Assembly (NCBI GenBank): GCA_030435675.1
Contig: CM059624.1
Location: 6,162,769 to 6,226,768 of the forward strand
From: Steinernema hermaphroditum
Taxonomy: Eukaryota; Nematoda; Chromadorea; Rhabditida; Steinernematidae
Direction of reading: 5' to 3'
DNA length: 64,000 nucleotides
Both the position numbers and the translations under genes were made by a program. Below the pieces are notes generated by a model. The model made no database searches. It had not been told where the DNA came from and saw only the letters and a program-made list of their open reading frames with translations. Shown one piece after another: positions 1-14,300 of this stretch (its first letter is position 1; every line of letters starts with the position of its first letter).

Positions 1-3000
1 TTCTCGTATAAACAGAGGCATTGAAAATACACTCCACTTTCCCGCGCTTCACTACATATTCCATCTTTCGTCACCGGATTCAGTTCTTTGGCCAAAATTG
101 CATTTGATCCAGCGAGGAAGGGATAGAATCAACAGCTACAGTACGATTTGCAATTCTCTTTTCCGTTACACAAAAAGTGTGTCATTCTTTGAATTTGTCT
201 TCCACGACTTTATTTTACGACTCAAAGGTATTACGCCTTTCATCGAAATGACACCGAAAATAGACAAAACAGAGCATATCACTTGCAGCTAGCTTCAATC
301 CTGGCGTAGCTGTGATCTCGATCCGGTCGGTGGCGGCGTTCTTCACGGGGCATTTTACAGCGAACCTCCGGAAATGGCAACGGATCTTCTATTTTATGGG
401 CGTCTGGGGCACAGGGGCGAGCGCGTTTGCTTCGGAGAGACAGGTCCGTGGTCCAGGCGTTGAGTCTGATGTCCTCAGTGGTGTCCTCAGAGCGTCAGCG
501 ACCCTCGGGGTGACTTCTCACGCAGATTCCTGGGGCCGTAGTATATCTTGTTGTCAACGGTGGTGGAACTACGGCTTCCGGGTTACCCAATTCCCTCCCA
601 ACTCCTTTTTGGCATGCTTGGAGTGGCCATGGGCAGCTCATATTTTATACAATTACTTCATGTGCTAAGATTTATTACTGTGCCAATTTTCAGCCAAAGC
701 GACGGGTCCTGTCTGAAATACCAGTCATCGTACTAGTTTCTTCGATATACTGATGACGTCACAAAGCGTTTTTTTAGAAATTCTTTTTTCGACGCACTAG
801 AGATAGTGTGTTCTTTCATCGATCACATCTTTTGGCTTCTTTCTAGACATGACCAGATGAGAATTTTGTGAATTTTACATATTCATATTGCAATTTCCCC
901 CTAACAGCCCTCAAGAGAATAGCATGGACATAAAGCTACTTGTTTTTGATCTAGGTTCTGGTGACATTTAGAGCACAAAAACCAGATGGATAAACTTGTT
1001 ACTGCTCGAGAAGACGTTATAGAAACAGCCTATTCGATTTGGACAAATTTAATTTTGTGGTTTTTATTATTTTTCGGTCGCCCGTGTTCATTCAAAATAG
1101 CCTTTCCGTTCTTTGATACACAGCAAGAGAATCTTTGAAATGCACATATGGATGCATGTCGGTTTCCTTCAGTCTTATCTAAGTCAGCCTTCTGTGCATT
1201 CCCATTGTTCTGGAACACAGAAGCATGTCCACGAGTGGAAGTTCGACCCTCATTTCCGAGTTCGAAGATCCCTCTCACATCACTCCTCTCATCAAAACAG
1301 ATAATTTCGTCGCATCCCGAGAACGTGGCAATTTCGACTAATCCAAATCTCGCCTAATTTTGACGCGCTGCTGTCCTTTTTCGGAGATTAATTCCGCGCG
1401 TCCCTAAGCATGTTTATTTTCGCGACGACACCGTCGACGTAATGTAATCTCGAGAAGGCAGATGAGTCTATTCTTAGGCCGGATGTGCTCGAGCAATAAA
1501 ACGTTTATTTTGGTGTTCTTGACGGATAATCCAATTGCCAGCGTTTGTGGTGACGCAGTGCCCTTTGAGTATCATTGCGATTCAGAGCGTTAAACATCGG
1601 ATGAACATGTATGACGCTGTGTATTCAGCTGCGCGATGCCCCCAAGAACGCCCCGAGAACGCACTTTGCGATGTGAATGCGAAAACATCAAAGGCTAATC
1701 AAATGTGCTTTGCGGGTAATTAGGGCCACGCCGCAAAGTGTGTTCCACTCGCGAATTTGATTAACAACAGAAGGTGCTCTTGAGGTCATGTGTATCACAT
1801 GTCGAAGTGGTGAATTATTCACCGATTTGTACACAAGAGGGACATTTGTTGTCGAGGCACAACAAGAAGAACGTTCAGTTTTGTGTCCAAGCAGAGAGGT
1901 CCATGTAAGCATTTACAGAAGTGAGTGGATAGTGTACCCACATGAACTTATTTGTGTGTCAAAAGTCACATATCTTCGATCTCCGATATTTTGGTGCAGT
2001 TGCAGAAACTATGTGTAGCTAAAGGACTACATGCAATTTAGAAAATTGTTCTCTGGTGGTCAAAAGTGTCCGTCAACATAACGCGGAAGGGAGTTAGCAA
2101 GCCACATAAGCTAGAGGGGAAGTCATTCAGCTTGTTTCGAAATAGGTTTCGCTTTTTGACGTTTTCTTTCTCGAGCATGGGAAGATGTCGATCTTGGTAC
2201 AACACTGCCGCTGGAAGCTACCAGAACTTCAGCCTTAGTGACGCCCTACGTGCGCAGTCAATGCTAGGTGACCAAAGCTAAATGAACAGTCACGGGTGGC
2301 CTCGCCTGGCAGCGAAGACGATAGTTTTCGAAAGAATCTGCTAGGAGAAGCTTCGAATTATGGTCATACTTAACAGTTTGATCGAACACTTCGAAAAATC
2401 TCTGAGCAGCCCATTTTCTTCTCGATTGTCAGTTCCAGTGAGCGAAATAAGAGGACGACCTGGAGTCAATTTCTGTAGCCACAATTGATCCAATGCCGAA
2501 CATTATGTAGAAAAATAGGAATGCTAAGCAATGTAAGACGTAACCTTCAGAACAGAACAAGCTCAGCAGAAGTCTGATAAGAGCCGCCTTCCACTTCTGA
2601 AACCTACATGAATTCTTGCTCTATACACAAATGATTCGGTGAAATATCCTTCGATTTCGTCGGTGCAAGGGAACTGAGCCCGCTGGTTGACTTCTGCTTT
2701 AGACCGGATGATGTCATAAGGACAGTAGACGACGGGCGCTTCAGTCGAGATGGAAGCATCAAATGTGCTTTAAAACATTAAACCGAGAAAGGATAAGTGA
2801 ATCTCATAAAATACCCAGAGGTCATTAACAAACTCTTCGATTCCAAGATTCGCAAGGATGATCGGTTTCCTCTTAACTGATCATGATGTGAGCACGTCAG
2901 AATCCATATCCTTTGCGGCAGACTGTATTTTAAATGGCGATGCTTTAATTAACAAATATTAACATTAGCAAACTCGTCTTTTGAGTTCGATCCCAGATTC

Positions 3001-5788
3001 GTAATGATCCTTAGCACTTTCTCTTGATTGATCCATACCAGCAGATTTTAAAGGACGGTGCTCTAATTCACTCGAAGCTAACAAGGAACGTTTCTTTTCT
3101 GATCAAGTTCCGGTCAAATCTCCATCGTGGATCGTGGGCCACCCATCCGCGGTCATCCTTAACTATTGAGCTTCAACCCTTAGCAGGTCGATCCCTCTTT
3201 TTGTATTCGATGAGTCAGTCTAGGACAGAATTCTATTAAAAAAATCTATCTTTAGCTGTAGATCCAATAAATCATAATCTGTAAAATCGCAGAAATCGGG
3301 TCTGGGCTGGAGATAGTCCCCCCTCCAGTGGGGTGCTGTGTTCTCTGTTTGATGCAGTTTAACAAATTATTTCCAAGAAGCCGTGGACTCCTTTCACTCC
3401 CTGGTTTTCGGACTCGCTGAAACTGCGTCATCAATTCCAAAGAAGCTCTCCAGTTTTCATGTTCCAGAAATCAAAAAAACACATAGAAGTCGCATAAACA
3501 AGGAAGTTGCACAAACAACTCATTCCCGCACACCGATGCATGTCTTAGGCGCAATCTTCGGCCAAGATGCTGGAACTTGCCTGTCACCCAGGGCCAACTA
3601 CGTCACTTTAAGTTCGAAAACATGGCAAACGTCTGGCATTTATGGACGATAAAGAAGCGGATGTGAGTTGCGGAACTTCGCTTTAGTGTCTACACTCCAG
3701 AAGCAGGAATTGCGCACATCCTCCCTATGTGCTACTCCGACCTCTAGTCGACTGATTGGCAAGTTTGGGCCCTTGCCTGTTCCAGCGTTCCGTGTCACCT
3801 TAGCTATACCTAATCAGCTCAAACGGCTAGAAATAGGTACCGCAAAGCATCGTAATCCCCATCATCTTATAAACACACGCAAGACGGCTATTTGGACAAT
3901 AAATTATGAATAGACGCTGATAGGCTTAGCCAGAGCTTTCCTATTAAATCGTCACTTCTAATCCTGCAGACTCTGGCGCCGTTTGTGATGTAACGCGGAG
4001 AGGTGATCGGGTGACCCTGTCCTGCACTGAAGATTCAAGTTCGTTTCACACAAAATTTCAAAATATTTTCGGTGCAAAAAAAGTCGACTTCACTTCCCAT
4101 AAACTCAACCTCGTGCGAATTCGTATAGTGTCCTATTCTGGGCCCTTGTTTACCAGATTTCCTAACATGCGTGTTTACAGCGTTGCCTCCTAATCCACAA
4201 CAACAAACTTGTTTACAAGCCGTTTTTTGCTTTAATTGAAAGCGCAGTATTTACACGTTTTCCTTGCTATACTGAACTCGCCCAAAGAGGAAGGCAGCGG
4301 ACATCAGGTTCCCAGGACTTTGCAGGAGGCTGTCGGGAATGCACTCGTTCCCTTTCAACAACAAAACAAAAACTTCTGTGTTTGTGCACTTGGCTGGAAG
4401 AAGAAGTGTCCTCCGCCAGCCGGTCACCATGCACTTTGCGTAGAAAAGCACTTTTATGGCAAAACACATCTTGGAATGGCCGTGGGAGAGTGAAAGGTCA
4501 ACGCTGGACGATTAAACATCGGCTTTTCGGAGAAACATTAGTGTTTCAACTTCATTATGAATTGTAAATTGATTTATGACAATAAATCAAATTCATTATT
4601 ACTAAGCCCATGGACTGTTTTGCTGACCAAAGTGACCATAAAACTGTGTCTTTCGCTGAGTTATGTGTATGCACTGGTGCTGTGCAAGTACATAATTGCT
4701 AAGAAATAGAGATTTTTGTGTATCTGTCGTAAATCGAAGAGTATTCTGCACTAATTATCAGCATACGGTCATCGACTTTCGACGCAAGAGTGTGCCTTTT
4801 GTCAGAGAATACGCTAGGATACAAAGCGCAATTGTATTACCATGTGCCTATATGTATTTACGCTCTGCTAGTGATTGTACCGAACTTCTCAACGATAAAA
4901 TAGGAATCATGAGTGAAATATGGGGTCGAAAAAGTTTGCACTACAAGAATTGGACGAAGATTCGGCCAGAAAATGGATTGTGAAGCAGAACTCATGACTC
5001 GGCAATGGAGCCTCTACCAAGAACTACAAATCACGAAATCAAGCGCAGAATATTGGATCGTAAAAATTGAGTAAAAGCGAGCAAAAAGTAAAAAATAAAT
5101 CTGTCAAAATTAAATATGAATCATCATTTGTAATATTTTAGATTTTGCCTACCTGTGTTCCACTGAAATAGAATGAAGTTCTAGGGATTACTAACATCCG
5201 TTATATGGATATGTTACGTTATACGTAGATGTAGTCACAGTTTTGAGGCCCCTTTTTTGAAGATTGAGGATCAAATGCCATACATATGTAGTTAGACCCA
5301 CTGTTATCTGATAGATCTCACATTCGCTCGGCTCGATTCGACTCGACGCAGAAAGCTAAGGCGATAGTCATCTTCCTGGACCGTTTTGAACATAAAACTG
5401 ACTGGGAAGTACGATCGGTGGAAATCCGAAATGCGAAAATTTCAAGAAATCTGATTGTCTTGAGTGCCTGGAGAACCTCGTCTGGACCAGCATCCTTAGA
5501 CATAAAATTCCAACCGTAACCGAGAAACTAGGAGTGTCTTTGGTATTTTACGAAAATAGAAAACGAAACATCAAAGAACCTGAGATTTCCAAGGTTCAGT
5601 TGACTCCCATGACATCCAGGGTGACTTCTCGAAATCTGAGGAACATGTTTCCATAGAGAAGATCCTTATCAAAGATCCTCAAAGAGATCCTCATCTAGGC
5701 AATCTCATCAAATTCTAAATCTGCCATCCTGACACTCTGAGCTTCCCGATGCCTGCCTGACCTGACATACCGTTCACCTTAGGAGGAC
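1..5788. other. Intergenic DNA, no gene recognised
   Basis: No reading frame here shows a recognisable family, a signal peptide or a convincing set of splice sites. The open frames are all under 120 codons and have ordinary low-complexity composition. The stretch is more AT-rich than the DM gene to its right. It lies downstream of the 3' end of the minus-strand DM gene, so it may belong to the next gene outside the window or be plain spacer. One forkhead-like TGTTTACAGCG sequence is at 4172-4182. Confidence 0.6.
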
Positions 5789-5794
5789 TTTATT
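5789..5794 (-). terminator. Polyadenylation signal of the DM gene
   Basis: AATAAA on the minus strand, about 400 bases past the stop codon of the DM-domain gene at 6191. It is the first canonical signal after that stop, giving an unusually long 3' UTR for a worm gene. The UTR carries four copies of the TACGGTA motif. Confidence 0.6.
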
Positions 5795-5936
5795 TGTTTT
5801 TGTACAAACACGCACACAAGAATATACACACATTGTCGTTGGCTGATCGGCGGCGATTCATATACAACAATTTATTACATACACACTTCTTTTCGGAACA
5901 GCGAGGTAATGGAGACGAGGAGACGGTCATCAGGTA

Positions 5937-6924
5937 TACGGTAACACATAAATGCCCGAACGATAAACAGAAGGTAGTATTTGTGTCGACGATAAATAGA
6001 ATGTATACGGTATTTGAGTGTAGATAATCTGTTAAGGGTTTTCTGCGAAGGCAAAGACCGGGAGTACGGTAGTCATTGTGACTGAGGTCGGTACGGTAAC
6101 AAACAGGTAGACGGAGACGAAAGAGCAACGGAATCGAGGTGAATAAATAAATTAGACGAAATTTACATTTGTACACGCGCGGTGGGACCCTCAGACGGTG
6201 CAGACGTCGACGAAGGCGCTGGGGGCTGTGGTGACGGGGTCGTCGGAGAGGGGCGCCGTGGCGGTGACCGCCTGGAGGAGGTCGAACGTGGAGGCCGGCA
6301 TGCACAGCTTCGGGTCTAGCAGACGCATCTGCGTCAAGAAGCTCAGCAACTGCTCGCTTTGCGTCGTCGGAGGGAGCGAAGGGTGGATCGCGACGGGAGC
6401 CGCGATCGAGTCCAGCAGCGAGCCGGCCGAGACGGTTACGGTAGGCGAGACGGGCGACACCGGCGAGGGCGTGGTGCCGGGCGCGATGAGCTCCGGAGCG
6501 GAGGTGGGTACGGTAGGGGCCGTGGCGGGGGCCGTCGGAGCGGGGAAGAGCAGTGGAAGCTGGGGGAGCGCCGTCGGAGTGGTGGCCATCTTGAGCATGT
6601 CCGGCGGAGTCGGGTTGAAGGGGTACTGGAAGGAAGGCGTCTCGGTGGTGGTGGAGGCCGGCGACGGTGAGGCGATGAACGCCGCCGTCGAGACTTGGGG
6701 CTGCACTTGCGAGAGCTGCTTGTCTGCAAAGGGATACGGTAAGTCGGACTGTAGTTGGAAGGGTACGGTAGAAGGCCCCCTTTTAACCCATTATAATGGA
6801 CTTTTAGAGCACCCCTAGTCGCCTTTAGTTTCCAAATGTTTATTGAAAAACAACGTCATCTCAGTTCCATTCCAAGCGTGGACTCTAGCTTCTACACCCT
6901 CACCACCCTCCGGGGGTTACGGTA
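5937..6924. repeat. Dense cluster of the TACGGTA motif
   Basis: Nine copies of TACGGTA, all in the same orientation, start at 5937, 6006, 6065, 6092, 6437, 6509, 6735, 6764 and 6918. The first four are in the 3' UTR of the DM gene, two are in its last coding exon and three are in its last intron. About 0.1 would be expected by chance in one orientation over 1 kb. Confidence 0.75.
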
Positions 6925-8337
6925 GCGCGCAACGATGCAAACCCTAAATTAATTTGCATCTTGCAGCTGCTCCGTCCTCCCCTGCAACGATTCTCGGAAC
7001 GCTCCGGCTGTTGAGCAAAGGGCCTAAGTGCCGGCAAACAGACAATCGCGACAGGACCAAATTTGGAATGTTTTGGGTGTGTTATTGCGGTCCCAAAATA
7101 AATTCGGAACAACTGACGTCGGAGTTTTGTTTACGGTTGAACGAAAACGGACGAAATAATTTCGCGCTTCGAAGTGAACAATTTTGGTGCGTAAAAATAG
7201 CGCCCTCTGCCGAACCTCTACGTGGCTACCGTAGTCCGGATGCACCTCGCACGTGTGCGCACAGAGACCACTTAGGCCCATAATTGCCGCCCGCACATAA
7301 ATAATTCCGGTCGCGTTACAGCGAAGTCTTTTGCTCCCGAGAGCTACAGTACTTACAGATCATGTTGATGCTGTTGAGATAGGGAAGCGTTCCGGCGGTG
7401 GTGGCGTTTGAGATCGCGTTGACGGCGTTGATGGTCTGGGCCAGTCGTTCGCGCGTCAGGTTCATCATGCTGTCCTTGCGCTGTCTCCGGCGGATCTTGA
7501 TCTGATCGGCCATCAGCTTCTGCCTCTCGCTGACCACTTGACACTGAAAAGGGCCGGGGTTACTGTAGGCACGTGACAATTAGCGGCGCTAATCGAGTTA
7601 CTCTCTGATCCCACAACGTTTCTGCACCCCGTTAGTGAGTCATTTATTGGATCTGCCCACCCCAGGCCGGGCACTTGCAGGGAGGGGGGCCAGACGCGAG
7701 TAAATCACATCGCGACGACTTCCTCGTCGAAGAAAACACTTCGTGTGCGACAACAAGTTCTGACAAAATGTTTCGCCGATTCGGCGCCCGGGGACCTCTT
7801 CCTCGTCGGCGTCGTGGGGTGTCGATGCTCGCACAAAGCCGACATGTGTCCCCTCGACGATTATTATGTCTCAAACAAATGTGTGTTTGACATGTTTTCG
7901 AAATCGGCGCCAACCGCCTCGGAGGGCCTTTTTCGCAGCACGCGGGCCTCGCAAAAAACGGCTCCGCACTCTCAAATTGCTGCTGCCGAGCGCGGACGAG
8001 CGCTGAACGGCCATGTTTTTATGTGTTTTTGAGGTTGAGGAAGTTTAGGACTTCGATCGAGCGTCGCTCTATTTGAATGCGATCTTTGGACCCGACTTTC
8101 GATTCCCCAAAAGGGGCGCAGAAACGTTGCGGACTCGAAAACAACAAGTGGGGCGGGTAATTGCGTCCCAAAAGGTTCTGCGAACCCCTCGGGTTTCGGT
8201 CCCCCGGGGTACGGTAGGCTGAAGAAGAGGTCTTACCTTGGGGCAGTTGCAGTCTCTGTAGGGACATGAGCGTTTGTGGCCCTTCAGACGGGACTTCCTA
8301 CCGTGCTGACCACACTTCTGACAGTTCGGAACGCGCT
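6191..8337 (-). CDS. dmd-3: DM gene exons 2-4: second DM domain and C-terminal tail
   Basis: Exon 8237-8337 encodes the second DM domain up to PK and ends with donor CAAG|GTAAGA. Exon 7357-7543 starts after TTTTCAG with Cys115, the last zinc ligand, so an intron falls just before that residue. It ends at TCT|GTAAGT. Exon 6191-6723 starts after CCTTTGCAG and encodes about 177 residues rich in Pro, Ala, Thr and Ser, ending DVCTV then TGA. Two copies of the TACGGTA motif (6437, 6509) lie inside this last coding exon and encode Pro-Thr-Val-type segments. Confidence 0.75.
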
Positions 8338-11300
8338 CTAAACGAGGTACACATGAGCACGCGGTACGGTAGGGGTTAGGGGTTGAGGTGAGGGAGATCT
8401 CTGAGGTGCCAAAGAGTGTCTAAGGGGACCACTTACTGGAGTAGGATACGGTCTCTGTTTCCAGAGCGGCGCGGTAAGTGGAGATGGGCAGTTGGTAGGG
8501 AGGAGAGTAGGAGAGCTGGGGAGGGGGGTAGTAGGAGATCTGGGTCATCTTCGAGTGGACCAACCGGACAACAAAACAACTCTGGAACCGCGAGACGAGT
8601 CAGCAGCAGCCTCAGCAGAGCCAGCAGAAGCAAATAGCAAAAGCAGCGGCGGCCCGTTCGCGCGTGTGCGTCACCGCCGGCGTTCGTCCGTCGCTCGGTC
8701 GGGCGACGTTCCCGCCTCCCGAAGGCGTTTCTCCGAAGCCGGGCGGTCGTGTTCTCCGCGTTGTCACATGTCGAAAACAACGACACACACGAACGACAAC
8801 GCGCGTTTGTAGCAAAAAGAGAGATCCGCAAAACTAATGTTTTATTAGTTCTGCTCCCAGAGGACTCTCTGTTTCTGGGAAACACCAGCAAAAAGACCCT
8901 CGAGAAGGGATGCCAAGGCGCTGAACCGGGATCACCGAGATTGTGACTCAGAGGCCCGTAGGTGGGCCACGCAATCCGACCAGGAAAACATTTGAATTGC
9001 TAATCGTTGGAGTCGAAAGTTACAAATGTCACAAGGCGGAAGTGTCGTCGTCCAAGTGGACAAGATTGCATCAGAGGCCCTTCGACGTCGGCATTTCGAC
9101 GCCAACAACGCAACACCCAAAACAAACTTCCTTATTTTAGAGATTCGACGAAAACATTTGCCAATTGTGTTTTCAAAAATGTGACGCCAAAGCCCCGGCG
9201 GGTTTCCTCTCAACGCTATTTCCAGAAACCTACAGTAACCCCAGCGCTACTAGTGGCTAAATTGGATTTCACGTTTACGGGTGCTTCGCATGTTTCGGAC
9301 AGAGTTTCGGCGATGTTTTCGTTCGCCCTCGGGAGGTCCTAAATTCGGGTACGTCAAAAACATGCTCTTCCTAGCCTCTTGGGCCAGTGATGAGTTCGGC
9401 GGGGGCCGACGAGATTCGAGGATCACGTGTGGTGAGGGGGAAGTGAATTTGCATATTTCGGATCTGTTTTGACGGCGACAGTCCCTCCAGCCACGTTGAC
9501 AACATTCGTTGTTTTCGCCGGGCCCGGGGTACTGTGTTACATGTTGCTGGAGGCGGAAGGACTTATCGCGGCTTGTTTGCCATTGAAATCGCGGCGATCG
9601 GAGGAGGCGAATTCCTGATCCCCGACCGGGAAGAACAAACGGCGTTGTTTTGCAGAAGACGAACTCCTCCGAGGGCTCGCGATGTTTGTCGCCGGGAGGC
9701 CGGACCGTGTAAACTAAGTCCGGCCCGCCCGTACCTGGCCCGACGGCCATTTCCGCGGGCAAAACGATAAACACACGCAACATCAACACAACATGGTGCC
9801 ATCGTTGATCGGCGGCTGTCCGAGGGCGCCGAAGCTGTCAGCAGCTGGGCGATTAGGGCCCACGAAGATACTCTTCGGTCATCGCCCGAGGAACACAACC
9901 GCCGTCGCGAAAAAATAACAACTTTTACACCGATAGGCCCGAGATTTGCAGAGGAGAACGGCCTCTGAACGACGAAATTGCAATAAACGACATTTAGACT
10001 GCTTTTCGCTACTTTCCGCACCGAACAGGGAGTGCTTTTGGGGTGATTGGAGTGCGGTTTAGGGAAGGAAACGTCTAAGGATGATGAAGAAGAAAGATCG
10101 ACGGTGATCAAGGCTTTTAAGAAAAATCATACGAACAATAGGATTGAAGTTCGCTGTGAACCAGGAACAGAAAAAAAGATCCGATTGGCTGACAACATGA
10201 GATTATGCTGTTTGCTTGTTCCGGGAAGAATAAAAAACTTGGTGTAACCAACACATCACAAAAGAAGTGGTGATCTTGGAACTGATCTTTGCATCCATGG
10301 ATAGATAAACAGCAGACTGCAGCTCTACCTGGACCCGAGAGGATCAATGATATGAAACTACATTCTAGGCGGCTATAATTTGAGATCCAAATGTGGACGA
10401 AAATCACTGACTCTAGAGATCAAACGATCCAACTGATCTTGACCCCAGTCAGTTTGCCTATCCTTCAAAACGGAAGATCTCCTCTTCTCTGTGATTGCTC
10501 CACCGAGAGCCGTCCAACAACCACCGGTACTTGTCCTTATTTTGTGTTTACTCATCTGTTTTTGGAACTGATCATCGGCCAGAACGACCACACATCTAAT
10601 AATAATATTTTAATGGCGCTCTGTTTTTTGAAAGCGTCATCGCCTAAATCAGCTCCGTTCCCCTGTAATTGACACCCACATTCGGCGAACACAAACAATT
10701 AGCGACATTTTGAAAAAGCGCCTGATTCACGGGAAATGCACGGGAAACAAAGCGACTAATTGAAACGCTTTTAGTCAGTCGGCCCCCGATTTGTCATTTC
10801 GTGCGCCTTCTGAGAAGCCGCTGACTCACGCCCTGGCAGGGCTTCGCCCCTACCGTAAGATGATTGGGACGCATTAACCATTTATCGCGATGCGATATTA
10901 TTAAACTCTTTAGGCGTGCGCAAGCGGTGACGCCGCGGGAAATCCACTTGTCCCTCGTGTTTTGGGTGCTAAGCTTGTTGTGTGAATAAGCGCCTTTAAT
11001 GGACGCGGAACATCGTGATCCTCCCGCCGCCGCGAGTGGGGACGGCTCCTGCAGCGATGGGAGGAGCAGCCGGGTCCAAATGAGCAAAGCGGACGACGTG
11101 GATTCTTCGAGGAAAAAGGAAATAATTAATTTGAGGAAATGGTTCGGTGAGCGAAAAACAGAAAACGATATTTTGGTCGCAAAACGGGCGGTTTTTGAGC
11201 TTTGTGATTTCGCGTGGTTGGCTACAAAAGCGCTTTTCAAGAAGCAAAAGAGGGGTTCACGGAATCGGTGCAGGAGACGGCGGCTGACGAGAACGGAGCA

Positions 11301-14300
11301 GGGGTAAACAAGTAAACAGGAGCGGTGGGAAGGGCGACGTTGCAGAATTTGGAAATGGGATGAGATTACGAAACGATGTTTATGGGGTGTCCATGGGAGG
11401 AAGAAGAGGGCTGTTTGTAAACAGAGGTCGGGAAGTTGGGTTTTTGGAGACGATTGTCAGCGTACTGTAGCTCTGTTTGACTGCCACATGAAACAGAGAT
11501 CTCCAAGACTAAGAATCGTCTTTTCCTATCCATCATCAAAGGGGATCCCCAATATCGTCGAATCTCCTCAGAACCCATCACAAATTGCCCTCTTCCATCG
11601 AAGTTCCCATGTTTTCCTCCTTCTACATCTTCTAAGGCCTTTTCCAGTGCCATCAAAACAAAAAAGTTGTTCAACATTTAATTGCCTCTCAGGGACACCA
11701 TTCCAAGAGTCTCTCCATCCCGGCCTTCTGTTTACACAGCCGAGTAGCCCTCCGGGTTGTTTATGTGTGGCCAACTATACTACGTGTTCAAAGTGTCCAT
11801 TTTGGCCTCAAGACAGCCGCGAGCGAATTCGTGTTGTTTACAAATAATTGAGATGTTTTTCGCGGCGATCGTTTCTGCTACCGAGGCGTTCGCTTCCGCG
11901 CGCCAAGATAAACAAACGAACGCATGTTTTCGGGAGTCTTTTGGGGAAATAAATTGTTTTTCGCCGCGAGCAGTCGGCCCGTTTATCTCATTTCGATGTT
12001 TCGGCCGCGCAATGAAAATGAGCAGACAAGAGGGGTATGGTAGAATGACGTGGATCAAGATGTCAAGAAATGAGGAGAACGAACACTAAATCGGGCCTTG
12101 GTACCTCAAAAATGACGAAACCACATGGACTTTTACGGATCACCGCACCGATTCGGGAGGATTAGTGCGGAAAACATTTGAAACTGACAAACAGTGGAAG
12201 TGGAATTCCGGGAATTTATGGAAATTTGGACGTGTGGTGGCGGTGATAAGGCCGAAGCGGAAAATGGAGTGCAGGCTTGGGACGCTGTTTGTGAGGGGGC
12301 TTTGCATGTCTGGAGCCTGTTTTCAGTTTTTGCGATTGGAGATTGTCTGGATAAGAGTGCATGTCTATCATGTCTGTCTTTGCAGGTTACAATTCAATGA
12401 CTGGTCCGATTCATCCCCGTCACGTCAAAATATAGGACTTACAACGTCAGTTTCACATCGAATTACCTCATAGACTCTATTATTTGAACACCTTTTCCCA
12501 CTATGGGAACTGTCTCTCCGTCTATGCCCACCTGCCTGGCTACCGTATCCCTTCGGCCAAGCATCATTTTCCGCCTGGACTCCCGCGCCCAGCTGGAAAT
12601 TTCGTATAGTTTTCGGCATTTCTCTGCAGCGAGACGTAAATAAACTACACTTCCAGCTGTTGTTGTTGTTGTTGACCAGTGCCGTCGCCGCGTTGGTCGG
12701 TCTGAACCCTCGCGACGGCAGAAGCAGCGTACTAAGAAAAACAACGCACGCCTGAGCAGTTCGCTCTCGCTAAAAATACTCGACGAAAACGGGAGGAATG
12801 CGCGAATGAATGACTAATTTCGATCATTGTCGCCAAGCAGACGTCTGCAAAAACAGGCTGAAAACAAACAGGGTCACAAGGCGCCGGGTATCTGTAGTCT
12901 GGATGATCTTGGAAAGTGAGATAAGGCGCCGAGTAAACAATTTGAGGAAACTGTAGAGCGAATTTCGTTGAAGTCGACGTCGTCATCTGCGCGATAAGGG
13001 GCTTTTGTCAGTCCGATTAATTTGGATTTTTCGTGATGTTTTTCGAAACTCCACTTCCCCCAAATCCCATATGCCGGCTAATCCTCATCACCTTCCATGA
13101 CTCGACCCCTCCAACCTCACCCTGCATGCTTAAACTCCCCAATCTCGGGGCTCATCTCGTGCTGACACAGCGCTGACTCAGGTAATCTAATCATTCCGTG
13201 GGAAATCTCACAAGATGACTGCTTTGTGAGATTATTAGTTTTCCTGTTCGCCGACCATTTTCGGCGCTCTTTGGCCGAGGAGAGCCGAGAAACCCGCCGC
13301 CGAATTAATGGCTAAGGCGCTACCGTATCCCCGCGATCGTGTGATGTCAGATGAAAGTAATTGCATTTCAATGCGCAGCCTATAGCTTCGGGACCATAAT
13401 TACTCTCTGTGCAGGGAATGTAGTGTGAGAGAACAAAGTCCACGCCTACCGTACACCAGGGTCCGAAAGACCACACGTCCCGTTTCGTCTTTGATCTCTT
13501 GCGTAAGAGTGTGAAACTAGCCCCATTCGATGCGTAGTACGCTGCCATCTAGTGATGGTCAGGAAGAGCGCGTCAGGACCCACTCCGGAGCGTTTCCGGA
13601 GGGAGTCACCGCCGACTGACGTCTGTTTTCTCCGGCTTTCTCGTAAAAGCGGCCGGCGGACATAAAACAAGACACTGGGATCCAGGAAATACAGAAATAG
13701 TGAATCTCTGAGTCCAGGCCGCATAGAGGCGTCATTGCGGGGGGCAGAGGCCGGTGAGGGAGAGCGCCGATTAGGGCAAAACAAGCGAGCTTTGCAGAAA
13801 CGTTCCTTTTACAACTGGATTACGGGCAATTGGAATCATCGGGCTGCACGCTGTTTTCCTCATTTTCTAGTGAATGAAGAGCCAAAAGCAGATTTGTGGC
13901 ATTAAGCGATACTTTGTCTCTGACGTCTTCAGATCGAATTTGCTCCCAGAACCATCGAACGTGACCAGAGAGTAGAAAGGCCAGGGGATTGCTTGGGGAT
14001 GCAGTGGAGGATTATAGTGTGCTATAATTGGAAAACGCCAAGTGTAAACATAGTAAAGCCCATCCAATGGATTTACGCATTAGACGGAACTCCGTTTCTT
14101 CAAAGCGTTTTGTGACGTCCCGGAGTTGAAGGTCGCACTTCTGCCGCAGACAAGCTATGACAGACATCCTTCGAAGTGCGTCAAGTAGTTTCGAATATTT
14201 CCGACAAGTGCAAAATCGCTTTTTAAATTCCGAATTTAGGTGATATCATGAGATCCCGATGGTCATGGCTATGGTTCGTCAGAACGTCAGACGTCTCATG

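Noticed and set aside
5790..6305. Minus-strand frame of 171 codons
   Set aside because: It overlaps the 3' UTR and the end of the last DM exon in a different frame. The DM frame is supported by splice phase and composition.
6198..6818. Plus-strand frame of 206 codons
   Set aside because: It is the antisense of the Pro/Ala/Thr-rich last exon of the DM gene; its Gly/Val/Ser-rich content is the mirror of that exon.
8433..8891. Minus-strand frame of 152 codons upstream of DM exon 2
   Set aside because: It is in the long intron, has no match to DM proteins, and would need to skip the well-placed TTTAG acceptor at 8338.
12653..12675. GTT trinucleotide run
   Set aside because: A short ordinary microsatellite with no sign of function.
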